Shown in pieces: positions 45,329 through 56,300 of a stretch of DNA of 64,000 nt. The position numbers and the translations under genes were made by a program. The notes under the pieces are model-generated. The model made no database searches, was not told the DNA's origin, and was given only the letters and a program-made list of their open reading frames with translations. Within the stretch, counting starts at the first letter, position 1. Every line of letters starts with the position of its first letter. Source of the DNA: Bacteroidota bacterium (GTDB taxonomy: Bacteria > Bacteroidota > Bacteroidia > Bacteroidales > Prolixibacteraceae); assembly GCA_030698405.1 (NCBI GenBank), contig JAUYMU010000021.1:16756-80755 (forward strand), read 5' to 3'.

Positions 45329-46756
45329 ATGGACCCAAAACTTCTCACATTTGCTGCAACCGCCCTCATAGGTGTTTCAAGCCTTACAGCACAGCAAAAA
45401 CCCAATATTGTTTATATCCTGGCCGATGATTTGGGCTACGGCGACCTGAGTTGTTACGGTCAGAAGCGGTTTCAGACACCCAATATCGACAAACTTGCCA
45501 GTTATGGAATGTTGTTCACGCAGCACTATGCCGGATGCACTGTTTGCGCACCTTCGCGATCATCGCTTATGACCGGCCAAACTTCCGGACATACACCCAT
45601 TCGTGGAAACAAGTCATGGGAGCCCGAAGGTCAATACCCGATTGCTGCCGGAACTTATACAATGGCCGAAATGCTGAAAGAAGCTGATTATGCAACCGGC
45701 GCTTTCGGAAAATGGGGACTTGGTTCTCCCGGCTCCACAGGCGACCCGAATAATCAGGGATTCGACGAATTTTACGGATACAATTGCCAATCACTGGCGC
45801 ACAACTATTACCCAGGTCATTTGTGGGACAATCAAGCGAAGGTTATCCTGGAGGGCAATTCAGGAGATAAATTTGGAGAATATGCTCCTGAACTGATTCA
45901 CCAACGGGCGCTTCAGTTTATCGAAAAAAATAAAGACAAGCCGTTTTTCCTGTTTTATCCGAACACAGTCCCCCACGCGGAATTGCTTCTTCCCGAAGAA
46001 AACATGAAAGAATTCAGGGGAAAACTTTTGCCTGAAAAGGTTTTTAAAGGCGCTGAGCCGGGTAGTAACAACTTCAGGAATGGTTCTTATGGTACACAAC
46101 CTGAATCTCATGCAGCTTTTGCCGCAATGGTTACTTTGCTCGATCAGCAGGTGGGCGAAGTGGTGGCTAAACTGAAAGAACTCGGACTCGAAAAGAATAC
46201 GATTGTCATTTTTACTTCCGACAATGGTCCGCATCTGGAAGGTGGCGCCGATCCTGATTATTTCGATAGCAATGGCCCGCTGAAAGGCTACAAACGAGAT
46301 TTGTACGAAGGAGGAATCCGAGTTCCAATGATTGCCTGTTGGCCGAAAAAAATTGCTGCCGGATCGAAAAACGATCATGTTTCAGCCTTCTGGGATGTGA
46401 TGCCAACAGTGGCCGAACTTGCCGGAGTTAAGTCTCCGCAGAAAATTGATGGAGTCTCTTTCCTTCCAACACTTTTGGACAAATCAGGACAAAAAATACA
46501 TAAAAGCTTGTACTGGGAATTTCATGAAAATAATGGCCGTCAGGCAGTCCGCATGGGTGACTGGAAACTTATTCGTTACAATGTTTCAATTCCTGAAAAA
46601 GTTACGACCGAATTATACAACCTGAAGATCGACATTGGCGAAGAAAACAATGTTGCTGTAAAAAATCCAAAAATGGTGAAAAAAATGCTCGAAATCATGA
46701 AAAACTCGCGAACTCCTTCGGAGATTTTCACTTTCGGATTGGAGAGCAAAAAATAA
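45329..46756 (+). CDS. arylsulfatase, formylglycine-dependent (type I)
   Basis: Sulfatase of 475 residues. The ATG at 45329 gives a signal peptide (about 1-21). Metal ligands are in LADDLGYGD (Asp 33, 34) and FTSDNGPH; the nucleophile is Cys 73 in CAPSR, which a formylglycine-generating enzyme or anSME must convert. No maturase, sulfatase partner or SusC/D pair is nearby, so the substrate is unknown. It is convergent with the RND pump gene, whose stop is adjacent. Confidence 0.93.
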   Translation: MDPKLLTFAATALIGVSSLTAQQKPNIVYILADDLGYGDLSCYGQKRFQTPNIDKLASYGMLFTQHYAGCTVCAPSRSSLMTGQTSGHTPIRGNKSWEPEGQYPIAAGTYTMAEMLKEADYATGAFGKWGLGSPGSTGDPNNQGFDEFYGYNCQSLAHNYYPGHLWDNQAKVILEGNSGDKFGEYAPELIHQRALQFIEKNKDKPFFLFYPNTVPHAELLLPEENMKEFRGKLLPEKVFKGAEPGSNNFRNGSYGTQPESHAAFAAMVTLLDQQVGEVVAKLKELGLEKNTIVIFTSDNGPHLEGGADPDYFDSNGPLKGYKRDLYEGGIRVPMIACWPKKIAAGSKNDHVSAFWDVMPTVAELAGVKSPQKIDGVSFLPTLLDKSGQKIHKSLYWEFHENNGRQAVRMGDWKLIRYNVSIPEKVTTELYNLKIDIGEENNVAVKNPKMVKKMLEIMKNSRTPSEIFTFGLESKK

Positions 46757-49700
46757 CTATTCCCCCTCAATCGCCACCTCATTTTTCAACTTCTTCTTTT
46801 CACGTTTTTCTTCTACCCAGTAGTAAATAATCGGTAGAACCAGCAATGTAAGGAAGGTTGAGGTAATTAATCCGCCAATTACGACAGTTGCCAGTGGTCG
46901 CTGAACTTCGGAACCAGGTCCGGAGTTAAAAGCCATTGGGATGAAACCCAAACTGGCAACTAAAGCAGTCATCAATACCGGGCGCAAACGATCAGCCGAT
47001 CCGTCGATGATTGTTTTTCGAAGCGGTCCGCCTTCTTTCCGGAGTTCGTTGATGTGGTCGAGCAACACAATACCGTTGAGAACTGCCACCCCAAACAAGG
47101 CTACAAAGCCAATACTTGCCGACACCGAAAGGTACATTCCACGCATCCACAGCAGAAAAATACCGCCTGAAAATGCAAATGGCAAGTTCATTAAAATGAT
47201 GATCGCATATCGCATCTTCCCGAAGTTGAGGTACATAAGACCGATAATAATGAACAGCGATAACGGAACTACCAGTAATAGATGATTCATGGCACGTTTC
47301 TGATTTTCGAAGGTTCCGCCGTATTCAAGAAAATAACCTGCCGGAACATTCGCTTTCTTATCAATGGCTTCCTGTAATTGGGTAACGTAAGTTCCCATAT
47401 CGATATTCTTAATGTTGATGCCGACAATAAGCCTGCGCCAGCCGTTTTCGCGCTGTATTTCTCGAGGTCCTTCCTGAGCAACAATATGGCTCACCCGTTT
47501 GATCGGGATAAATTCGCCGTTGGGAAGTGGCACCGGTATTTCCTGAATTTTCTGCAATTCGGAACGAAATTCTGCCGGATACCGCACCTGAATATCGAAA
47601 CGGCGCTGGCCTTCGTACAACTGACCGGCAACCTGTCCGCCAATTCCGGCTTCAATCACCGCCTGCACATCATTCACATTCAGACCAAAAGTAGCCAGCG
47701 CCTCACGATCAATTTCAATCGTCAGGTACGGCTGTCCGATGGGTTGCTCCACAAAAAAGTTGGCTGTCCCTGCCATTTCAGAAACAAGGGTGGAAATATT
47801 CTGTCCAATTTCGTTTAACTTGTCAAGATCTTCGCCGTAAATTTTTACTGCCAGATCGGACTTTACACCGCTGGTCAGTTCGTCAACGCGCATAGCTATT
47901 GGCTGTGTAAAATTGTACGCCAATCCGGGCTCAGTCTTCAGGAATGGTTCAATCTGAGCCACAATATCTTCTTTCGAAATTCCATCGCGCCATTCATCGG
48001 TTGGTTTAAGCACCACCCAAACATCAGTCTGGTGCACACCCATCCAGTCGTTGGCCAGATCGGAGCGGCCGGTTTTCGGAACCACTGTTTTTATCTCCGG
48101 AATATTCTCCATCAACTTTCCGGCCAGCCAGTTGGCATTGTCCATCGACTCTTTCAGGGTGACCGATGGCATACGAACTTGTTCAACCAGAATCGAACCT
48201 TCATCAAGTTCAGGAAGAAATTCGGTTCCAAGCCGGCTCATCACAATCATTGACAAACCGAAAACGATTGCCGCCGAAATAGTTACAAACCAGCGGCGAT
48301 CCAGATGTTTCTCCAGTCCGCTGTAATAGCGCGGTTTGATCCAATCGATCAGGTAATTCCGGCGAACTTTTACACCTTTCCTGAAAATAATGGACGAAAT
48401 GGCTGGTACAAAAATCAGGGCAAGTAGCAGCGAACCCAGAACGGCGGCTGCAACGGTAATAGCCATGGGTCGGTACAAAATTCCTTCCATTCCGCTGAAA
48501 GTCATAATCGGAACATACACCATCAGGATAATCAATACTCCGAAGAAAATGGGACGAACCACCTGTTTGGAGGCTGAAATAACCACATCATCCACGTTTT
48601 CGCCTTTATTTTTTTGCAGCCGGTGAACGATATTTTCGATCATCACCACCGAACCATCCACCACCATCCCAAAGTCGATGGCGCCTAAACTCATCAGGTT
48701 AGCCGCCAAGCCGAATTCGCGCATCCCGATGAACGCGAACAGCATCGAAAACGGGATAACCGCAGCCACAATCAATGCACCGGAAATTTCACCAAGCAGG
48801 AGTAACAGCACTACGATAACCAGAAAACCTCCTTCAAGCAGGTTGGTCGAAATGGTTGAAGTTGTACGGTCGATCAAATCCGACTGATCGTAAAATTTTT
48901 CAATCTGCACGCCATCCGGAAGCGATTTGTTGATGACTTCAATTTTGTCTTCGATTTCCGCAATCACCTGTCGCCCGTTTCCACCACGAAGCATCATGAC
49001 AATACCGCTCACAATTTCGCCTTTTCCGTCCTGAGTAACCCCGCCCTGACGGATTTGTGTGCTCACCACCACATCGGCAATGTCTTTGATATACACCGGT
49101 TTGTTGTTGATGCTCCGGATAATAATGTTGCGGATATCTTCAGGCTTATTGATTTGACCATACCCGCGAATGATGTATTGCTCGCGGTTGTGTTCCAGAA
49201 AATTCCCGCCGGAAACGCTGTTATTGTTGGCAATGGCGTCGGTAATTTCCTTAATCCCGATGCCATAAGTGCGAATTTTTTCAGGAGAAATAACGACTTC
49301 GTATTGCTTGACAAAACCTCCGAACGAATTGATCTCAGTCACGCCTTTCACCACTTTCAATTGCGGTGCAATGATCCAGTCCTGAATTTCGCGCAGTTCG
49401 GTGAGCGATTTGTTTTCGCCCCGAACAGCATACTGGTAAATCTCGCCCAATGCCGTTGAAATAGGCCCCAGTTGCGGTGCAGAGACGTCCGGCGGTAAAT
49501 CAGAGGAAATGGATTGCAGCCGCTGGCTGACCATTTGCCGGGCAAAATAAATATCGGTACCTTCTTCAAATTCGATGGTTACGGCCGAAAGAGCAAATTG
49601 CGAAGTGGAGCGAACCTGCTTTACTTTGGGCAAACCGTTCATGGCCGTTTCAATCGGGTAACTAACTAGTTTTTCGACGTCGAAAGGTGAAAATCGGCCT

Positions 49701-49858
49701 GCCTTGGTGATGACCAAAACCTGAACGGGCGTAACATCGGGCAGGGAGTTAATCGGCAGTTGAATGAGCGAGAAATAACCCGCAACTGCCATCAGGATAA
49801 CCAGCGAAAGTGCCACGAATTTTTGCCTGACACTGAAAGTAATAATTTGATTGAGCAT
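46757..49858 (-). CDS. heavy-metal efflux RND pump (CzcA/CusA family)
   Basis: Inner-membrane pump of 1033 residues with twelve transmembrane helices and two large periplasmic loops. The fourth helix carries DFGMVVDGSVVMIEN, the D-D-E proton-relay signature of divalent-cation HME-RND pumps (CzcA/CnrA type) rather than the Cu/Ag type. It begins MLNQIITFSVRQKFVAL. It is the third gene of a CBA operon; its adaptor gene lies upstream, separated by the transposase remnant. The metal is inferred from one motif and remains uncertain. Confidence 0.95.
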   Translation of the reverse strand: MLNQIITFSVRQKFVALSLVILMAVAGYFSLIQLPINSLPDVTPVQVLVITKAGRFSPFDVEKLVSYPIETAMNGLPKVKQVRSTSQFALSAVTIEFEEGTDIYFARQMVSQRLQSISSDLPPDVSAPQLGPISTALGEIYQYAVRGENKSLTELREIQDWIIAPQLKVVKGVTEINSFGGFVKQYEVVISPEKIRTYGIGIKEITDAIANNNSVSGGNFLEHNREQYIIRGYGQINKPEDIRNIIIRSINNKPVYIKDIADVVVSTQIRQGGVTQDGKGEIVSGIVMMLRGGNGRQVIAEIEDKIEVINKSLPDGVQIEKFYDQSDLIDRTTSTISTNLLEGGFLVIVVLLLLLGEISGALIVAAVIPFSMLFAFIGMREFGLAANLMSLGAIDFGMVVDGSVVMIENIVHRLQKNKGENVDDVVISASKQVVRPIFFGVLIILMVYVPIMTFSGMEGILYRPMAITVAAAVLGSLLLALIFVPAISSIIFRKGVKVRRNYLIDWIKPRYYSGLEKHLDRRWFVTISAAIVFGLSMIVMSRLGTEFLPELDEGSILVEQVRMPSVTLKESMDNANWLAGKLMENIPEIKTVVPKTGRSDLANDWMGVHQTDVWVVLKPTDEWRDGISKEDIVAQIEPFLKTEPGLAYNFTQPIAMRVDELTSGVKSDLAVKIYGEDLDKLNEIGQNISTLVSEMAGTANFFVEQPIGQPYLTIEIDREALATFGLNVNDVQAVIEAGIGGQVAGQLYEGQRRFDIQVRYPAEFRSELQKIQEIPVPLPNGEFIPIKRVSHIVAQEGPREIQRENGWRRLIVGINIKNIDMGTYVTQLQEAIDKKANVPAGYFLEYGGTFENQKRAMNHLLLVVPLSLFIIIGLMYLNFGKMRYAIIILMNLPFAFSGGIFLLWMRGMYLSVSASIGFVALFGVAVLNGIVLLDHINELRKEGGPLRKTIIDGSADRLRPVLMTALVASLGFIPMAFNSGPGSEVQRPLATVVIGGLITSTFLTLLVLPIIYYWVEEKREKKKLKNEVAIEGE

Positions 49859-49980
49859 ATTTTAGGTTTGATTTTTATGTTTACACAAATTAAAAAGTAC
49901 TAATCTACTTGTCTTAAAACCTTATTTTAAATGGCAACCTCAGTAGAAAAACAGCATACAAAACACAAAACCTTATTACC

Positions 49981-50426
49981 TTATTTGGGCTTTATAGTCT
50001 TCTGATAGAACTTAATAAATGTATCATATTCTTCCATGTAACTAATCTTGCGATGATGTTCTGGCTGGTTGTAGATGTAGTTGCATACTTTTTCGACATC
50101 CCCTTTTGATACCGAAAAAGCGGAACCCCGAGTACTCGGGGCCATTTAAATTTGCCCTGACAAAATTTGTTTTCATTTATAAACCGTTCCGAGCTATTTG
50201 CCACGATGGTTGCGATCGTTTCTTCTGAAACGTTTGGTGCGCGGGAAATAAGAAAGTGAACATGTTCAGGATTAGCATAAATGGCATAGAGGTGACTTTC
50301 ATTGTTTTTTACTATGCCGGTGATGTATTTTTCAATACGCTCCCTATGCTGATCAACAATCAAAGGTAGCCGGTGTAATGTGGTGAACACAAAATGTGTA
50401 TATAGGTTGTTGTATTCGACTTTCAT
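49981..50426 (-). pseudogene. IS200-like REP-associated tyrosine transposase (RAYT), frameshifted
   Basis: The Y1-type transposase begins VEYNNLYTHFVFTTLHRLPL and carries the HUH metal motif in EHVHFLIS. After KFKW the frame is broken at a 16-bp palindrome (50126-50141). The correct C-terminus, SAFSVSKGDVEKVCNYIYNQ followed by PEHHRK and TIKPK, continues in another frame to a stop at 49981-49983. It includes the Tyr of YIYNQ expected to be catalytic. The open frame alone (to 49992) ends in unrelated residues. The product should be inactive. Confidence 0.85.
50126..50141. repeat. 16-bp perfect palindrome inside the transposase remnant
   Basis: CCCCGAGTACTCGGGG is a perfect palindrome located exactly where the reading frame of the transposase changes. 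It probably inserted or replaced a few bases there. Confidence 0.7.
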
Positions 50427-50552
50427 AATGAGGTAATAAGGTTGGGGTTTGGTTTCTACTTGTTTTCTACTGAGGTAGCCTTAAAAAATCAGGTTTTAAA
50501 ATATTGCAATTGTGCGTTTATCTAATGTTTTTATCCTGTTTTGTAAAACTCA

Positions 50553-51752
50553 TTATTCTTCAGCAATTTTATCGAAACGGGAAAGAGCTTTCAGACTGAA
50601 AATCTGAGTAGATGCCAGCCGTTCATTTTTATCGAGCCCGCTTCGTACAATAGCATATTTATCCCGAAATTCCTGAACGTCCACCTTGCGTTTTTCGTAA
50701 GTTGACTCATTGATCTGTACAAAAACAATCGGATCGTTTCCTTCATAAGTCAGGGCTTCAACCGGAACAGAAATGACTTCAATTTTTGAAGTAGTTTCAA
50801 TCGAAAGGTGAAGATTTTCGCCAGGTTTTGGCCAGTTTTTGTTTGTTGCCAGTAAAACATTCACAATTACAGAGCGGTTATTTTCGTCCAGTCCGGGATT
50901 GATTGATGTTACCACTGCCTGCATCTCGAAAGAGTCGTTTTGACGCCGCGAAATTTTTACTGAATCGCCGGCACTTATGAAACGTGCATCTTCAGGCGAT
51001 ACATAGCCGCGAACCAGCACATGGCTGATATCGAGCACCCGGCCAAGCATTTGCAGGGCATTTACCGATTGGCCTAATTCGACAGAACGCTGATCCATAA
51101 TTCCGCCAATGGGAGAATGAATTTTTAATGTTGGGTCAATGCTTTCGGCAGTTTTAAATGCATTGATTTCTTTCTCCGGAACGCCAATGGCCTTCAGTTT
51201 CGAAACTGCCGCGATAACTGTTGTTTTGGCTCGCTGAAAGTCGGAACGTGCACGGTCGAGTTCACTTTTCGAACTGATGGTTTGTTCTACAAGTTGCTCC
51301 AGCCGTTGAAACCGTGATGTTTGAAAAGTTTCTTCGGAAACAGCCTGAAGGTATTCGGAAACCATATTGCCAAATTCAAGGCTTTCGATGCTGAACATTT
51401 CCTGCCCTTGCCGAATGGCTTGTCCTTCCTGTGCCGAGATCCGGCTGATCCGGCCATCAATAGGAGTGCTGATGATGCTAATGTGGTTGGGCGCCGGGAA
51501 AACTACTCCCGGAACCACAATGCTATAATTGATTGCACTGCTGCCGACTTCGATGGTTTGAATTTTTAGTTCACCCAATTCTTTTGCAGAAAGTTTCACC
51601 AGGGTTTCAGGTTTCACTCCTGAAACCGAAGGCGGCGAATCGGCAGATGTTTGTTCTTTTACCTTGGTTTCGGTTTTACTTCCGCACGAAGAACCCAGAA
51701 TGAGTAAGCTTAAAAGACTTATAGTGGCAATTTGATAGCGATATTGTTTCAT
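50553..51752 (-). CDS. metal efflux periplasmic adaptor (CzcB/CusB type)
   Basis: The 399-residue adaptor is a lipoprotein (LLILGSSC, Cys about 23). It has lipoyl halves (GRISRISAQEGQAIRQGQEMF; LKIHSPIGGIMDQRSVELGQ), a short helical hairpin (about 135-190) and a beta-barrel. It links the RND pump to the outer-membrane channel of the gene upstream. It lies between the TolC-type gene and the transposase remnant on the same strand. Confidence 0.93.
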   Translation of the reverse strand: MKQYRYQIATISLLSLLILGSSCGSKTETKVKEQTSADSPPSVSGVKPETLVKLSAKELGELKIQTIEVGSSAINYSIVVPGVVFPAPNHISIISTPIDGRISRISAQEGQAIRQGQEMFSIESLEFGNMVSEYLQAVSEETFQTSRFQRLEQLVEQTISSKSELDRARSDFQRAKTTVIAAVSKLKAIGVPEKEINAFKTAESIDPTLKIHSPIGGIMDQRSVELGQSVNALQMLGRVLDISHVLVRGYVSPEDARFISAGDSVKISRRQNDSFEMQAVVTSINPGLDENNRSVIVNVLLATNKNWPKPGENLHLSIETTSKIEVISVPVEALTYEGNDPIVFVQINESTYEKRKVDVQEFRDKYAIVRSGLDKNERLASTQIFSLKALSRFDKIAEE

Positions 51753-51830
51753 GTGACTATTGTTTTTATTTGGTATGGGTACTATCTTCTGTTTTGTTTT
51801 CTGTTAATCATCATTTTGATTTAAAGACAA

Positions 51831-53072
51831 TTAATAAACAAGCTCCAAATCGAGAAATCTTTCGAGTTCAACAAGTTGGATGTAAAAATCGCGCAAGGCC
51901 GATAAATAGCGTTGCTGACTGTTGAGGTAAATCTGTTGCGCAAGGATCAGGTTCAGCAAATCCACTTCACCCAATCTGTATGCACTCAGTGTGAGCGTTT
52001 GTAATTTTTCGGCCTTGCTTCGGATCGTTTCGTCGTATCGTTTAATGGTTGAGCGGCTTACTTCGTATCTGTGCCAGGCATGTTCAATTTGTTCTTTCAC
52101 ACCCGATCTGATTTGTTTTTGCTTCCACTGAATTTCTTCCTGGCGGGCCAGGTTCATCTTAATTCTTCCCTTTTGCTCCAAAGGATACCAGATCGGAAAA
52201 CTCAAGCCAAGTTCAAATCCGTTGAAATTGTATCCCGTTCCGTAATCCTGTTTGTAAAGATTAAACCGGATGTCGGGCAGGATGTTGCTTTTGGCTTCCT
52301 TCAGGAAATAGCCGGATGCTTCCAATTCTCTTTCCGATGATTTGTATGCTGGTTGTTCTGTAAGAACTGACAATGCCGTAATCTGCGAAATTCCAACATC
52401 TTTGCTTTGAAGTGTATCCATAAACTCAATGGTGTATTTTTGATTTTCAGGCGATAATCCCATCAGCATAAAAAGTGAATACCGGGCCTGATGAAGCTGA
52501 CTTCGTGCCGCATCAATATCGTTGTTGGATTCGGCTACCTGAAGTTCGGCCTTGGTCAGATCCATGCCATTGCCCATGCCGGTTTCGAATTGGGTATAAA
52601 CAGCATTGTACAACTCGGTAGCTAATTTTAGTTGTTGATCGCGTAGTTTCTGAAGGTGAAGCGCATAAATAACTTCAACATAACGCGACTTTACACCTAC
52701 CTTAACTTTCCGTTCTTCCTCCTGAATATTGAATTCCATCGCTTTTCCCTCCTCTTTCAAGGCTTTCAAACGGTAAGAAGTCGTAAGTGGGAAATCAACC
52801 GATTGCGAAACCGTGAGGCGTTGTTCCTGAAAAGGATCAGCAGCTTTGTTATTGATACCCTCTTTCATGTAACTGATTTCAGGAGATGAAATGCCGGTTT
52901 GCGTCCGCCATTCTTCCTTTTTCCGATCAAACTGCGAACGCATCTGGTTGATCTGTGCATTGTTCTGTATTGCCTGATCAACCGCATCTTTAATGGTAAG
53001 TAGTTGTGCTTTGGCCGGAATAAAACTACTTAACACAATTGATAGAAATAAAAATTTCAGGATATAATACAT
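51831..53072 (-). CDS. metal efflux outer-membrane channel (CzcC/CusC type, TolC family)
   Basis: Starting at ATG 53072 (MYYILKFLFLSIVLSSF) the protein has 413 residues with a signal peptide ending PAKAQ and two OEP helical repeats (IKDAVDQAIQNNAQINQMRSQ near the start). It is the first gene of the CBA operon. An ATG 19 codons upstream adds a non-signal leader. The 264 bp to the divergent helicase gene is AT-rich, with nothing else seen. Confidence 0.92.
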   Translation of the reverse strand: MYYILKFLFLSIVLSSFIPAKAQLLTIKDAVDQAIQNNAQINQMRSQFDRKKEEWRTQTGISSPEISYMKEGINNKAADPFQEQRLTVSQSVDFPLTTSYRLKALKEEGKAMEFNIQEEERKVKVGVKSRYVEVIYALHLQKLRDQQLKLATELYNAVYTQFETGMGNGMDLTKAELQVAESNNDIDAARSQLHQARYSLFMLMGLSPENQKYTIEFMDTLQSKDVGISQITALSVLTEQPAYKSSERELEASGYFLKEAKSNILPDIRFNLYKQDYGTGYNFNGFELGLSFPIWYPLEQKGRIKMNLARQEEIQWKQKQIRSGVKEQIEHAWHRYEVSRSTIKRYDETIRSKAEKLQTLTLSAYRLGEVDLLNLILAQQIYLNSQQRYLSALRDFYIQLVELERFLDLELVY

Positions 53073-53336
53073 GATTGTTTGGCTTTTATTTGGAAGGCAA
53101 AAGGTACTAAAAATTTGATTTAAAATCAATTTGAAAAACCAACAACATTTGAAAAACGAAAAAGATTATATCATTGCCAATCCGGTAATCGATTTAAGCT
53201 AATTTTAAGAAACCACAGAAGAGATTATTTTCATACACAAAAATATTTCATTCAAAATTTAATATTCAGAATGTGCGTGTATTTTCCCTATTGTTTATCT
53301 TCGGCCAATATTCGAAATTGAAAATTCAACAATTAT

Positions 53337-56300
53337 ATGGAAGTAAATAGCTCCGACTTATTGAAATCATACCATTCCCTGCCCGAGTTACACAAGAATG
53401 TTCTCAATGTATTTGTGATCAAGTTTTCGGGTGTGGCAAAGTACGATGCTCTCAAATATCTTCAGGATAAAACCGGGAATAAAGCAACCCAAAAGGAATA
53501 TCAAAGTGTGTTGAATACCTTGGTTAATAAGCAATTGGTAACGTTGTCGGTGACCAGTTTTGATATTCCTTTTAGTCTGAAAGTTGAGCTATTTCCTCAA
53601 TTGATTAAAAGCACGAAAAACATCGATCTGCTGGAAAAAATTCAGAAGGAGCACAATCCATTTGGGCACATTCCGGTGACTGAATACATCCGCGATTTTC
53701 TTTTTGGGTATTATAACGGTGAAAGCAGATTCAGCAATGATGCCACGAACCGCTTAATATCTAAAGCCATAGAAGCCGCTCCCCTGATTTCGGAAATGTT
53801 GCTGTACCCTGAATATGATCAGGCTTTCCTGCGATCACCTGTGCTACTGTATGAATTGTTGGATGCTATTCAAATAATGAATGTATTGCACTTTCAGGAT
53901 TTTGCGCCTGTTACCAGATTCTTTGATCGAAATGCAACCTTCAAAGGATTGTTCGATCAGGTTACTATTCAAAAAGCGGAGATGCTCTTTCAGCTTGGGA
54001 AGATTGACGAGGCTGACAAACTGATTAAAAATCTGCACAATACAAATTCACTGCTTCTTATATCTCAGATTGAATTATTCAGGGGAAATTTTAAATTGTC
54101 GGCAGACTGTTACGAAAAAGCACAAATTACCGACAGGGACGGAATGAAAATGCCGAAATTGGAGTTTAACCTCTACTATGAGTTTCTTTACTGGCTAAAT
54201 TTTGCATTAAATCCTAAAAGTGTAAACGAAAAGAAACTCGAAGTTGCGATCAATAAAAAATTGAGAAGCAAATTCAGCGACGATCATTTTTTTCTTCCGC
54301 TACTATATTTTCTGAAAAATGATTTGGGACAGGCCGAATCAAAATTCAAACAGATAAACACAACAAGCTGTTTTTCAACGACCGGGTTTAGATCTGTTTT
54401 TTACCTGATTTTAAGCTACATCATTCATGGTGAGTTAAGTTCAAGCCTGCAAATGCTGGCACAAAATACAGCGTATAAAATAAGCCTCACCCAACGCTGG
54501 TTATTTCTGCGCGAGATCAACTTTATCATCGAAAAATCTGAATTTAGCATTGACACTTTTCCTGTGCCAAAGGAACTTGAAACTAAAAATTCACCCTGCC
54601 TGATGAGCCGGTTAATTATTCCGGAGAAATGGGAACAATTGCTCGAAGGACTGTTAACCCTGACCAAAGGCACTGGCGGAACGCAAAAAAAAGATCAGGG
54701 AACTGCCCGTGTTTGTTATCTGGTTGATCTGGAAAGAGGTTATATACAACCTACTTTGCAAACGATAAATGCCAAAGGGATCTGGAGCATGGGGCGAAAT
54801 ATTGCACTTAAAAAGTTTAAAGATCAGCAAGTTGACGGGTTGTCTGAACAGGATCGAAGAATCGCAACGGCTGTTACCTACCATAACGGTTATTACGGAG
54901 CTACCGAATACAATCTGGACTTTAGCAAGGCGATCAATGAGTTGTGTGGCCACCCATTCATGTTTCTTTCTTCAAATCCTTTGGTTTCGGTCGAGCTGAT
55001 CAAAGCGCAGCCTGAAATTAGTACCGAAATTGGCAAGTATGGAATTAAGCTGAAAACAAATATTACGAACACCGATCAACGTTCTGTTTTGGTGAAAGAA
55101 ACCCAGACACGTTTCAAACTAATCACACTCAGCCCACAGCAACATTCAATTATCCGGATGATTAACCAGGGAATTACGATCCCTGTAAAAGGAAAAGCCA
55201 AACTCATAGAAGCGGTTTCGAGCCTGAGTGGTTTGATGACCGTTCATTCGGATTTTGATGATGGAAGCGCTGAAATGAAATCAATTGAAGCCGATTCGCG
55301 CATCAGGATTCAGATCGTACCGATGGGTGATGGTTTAAAAGTGCAGATGTTTGCCAAACCATTGGGCACTGAACCTCCTTACATAAAACCTGGTATGGGC
55401 GGTAAAGTTGTTTATGGAATGGTTGACGGCGAAAGATGTCAGGCATTGAGGAACATGAAAGCTGAAAATGCCAATGCCATGAAGTTGACAAACGCTGTTT
55501 CTGCCTTTATCGATGCTGATTTAATTGAAGAAGCTGAACTTTTTTCTGACCCTTACGACTGCCTCGGATTACTTGAAATCCTGAATGAAAACACTGATAT
55601 TGCGGTGGTTGAATGGCCTGAAGGTGAATATTTCAGGATGAAAAAAACGGCTTCATTTGCAAACCTGAGCCTCCGGATAAAAGGAAAAGGACAATGGTTT
55701 GAATTGGATGGTGAATTAAACATTGATGAAGCGACGGTTTTGAGCCTGAAAGAATTGCTTAGCCTGAACCGCAAAAGCAAAGGCAGATTTATTGAACTGA
55801 AAAAAGATGAATTTCTGGCTTTGACAGAGGAACTTAAAAAGCATCTCGACGAGCTGGAATCGTATTCCAACATCGATAAAAATGGGGTAACTGTCAACCG
55901 GTTTGCTTCGCATGCTCTGGAAGAAATTACCGGGCGTGCAGCTTCATTCAAAACCGATAAATCGTGGAAAGAATTTCAGAAGCAGATTAAAAATATTTCA
56001 TTGGTTGATGTTCCGGTTCCGGCAACACTCGATGCAGAATTACGCCCTTATCAGGAGGAAGGTTTCCGCTGGATGACGCGCCTGAAAACCTGGAATGCCG
56101 GAGCTTGTCTGGCCGATGACATGGGTTTGGGAAAAACGGTTCAGGCAATTGCCATGATGTTGCATTTGGCTGAAAATGGACCGATTATGGTTGTTTGCCC
56201 GGCATCGGTGGTTCCAAACTGGGGCAGCGAACTGCAAAAATTTGCGCCTACCCTAAACATTGTAAACCTGAAACCTGGCAAGCGGGAAAATGCTTTTACT

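Larger units (their letters stand above)
49911..50502. mobile_element. REP-associated transposase element with long inverted flanks
   Basis: About 70 bp on each side of the transposase remnant form imperfect inverted repeats: TTAAAACCTTATTTTAAATG ... CCTTATTACCTTATT on the left, and the reverse complement of AATGAGGTAATAAGG ... AATCAGGTTTTAAAAT on the right. The flanks share CCTCAGTAGAAAA. The same flank sequence makes the REPIN-like element at 13913-14057. The element splits the metal efflux operon. Confidence 0.7.

Noticed and set aside
45860..46378. 172-codon minus-strand frame over the sulfatase gene
   Set aside because: Antisense to a sulfatase with clear catalytic motifs; composition is typical of a reverse-frame artefact.
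49992..50426. Intact 144-residue transposase
   Set aside because: The last third reads as unrelated residues, and the true C-terminus continues in another frame after the 16-bp palindrome.
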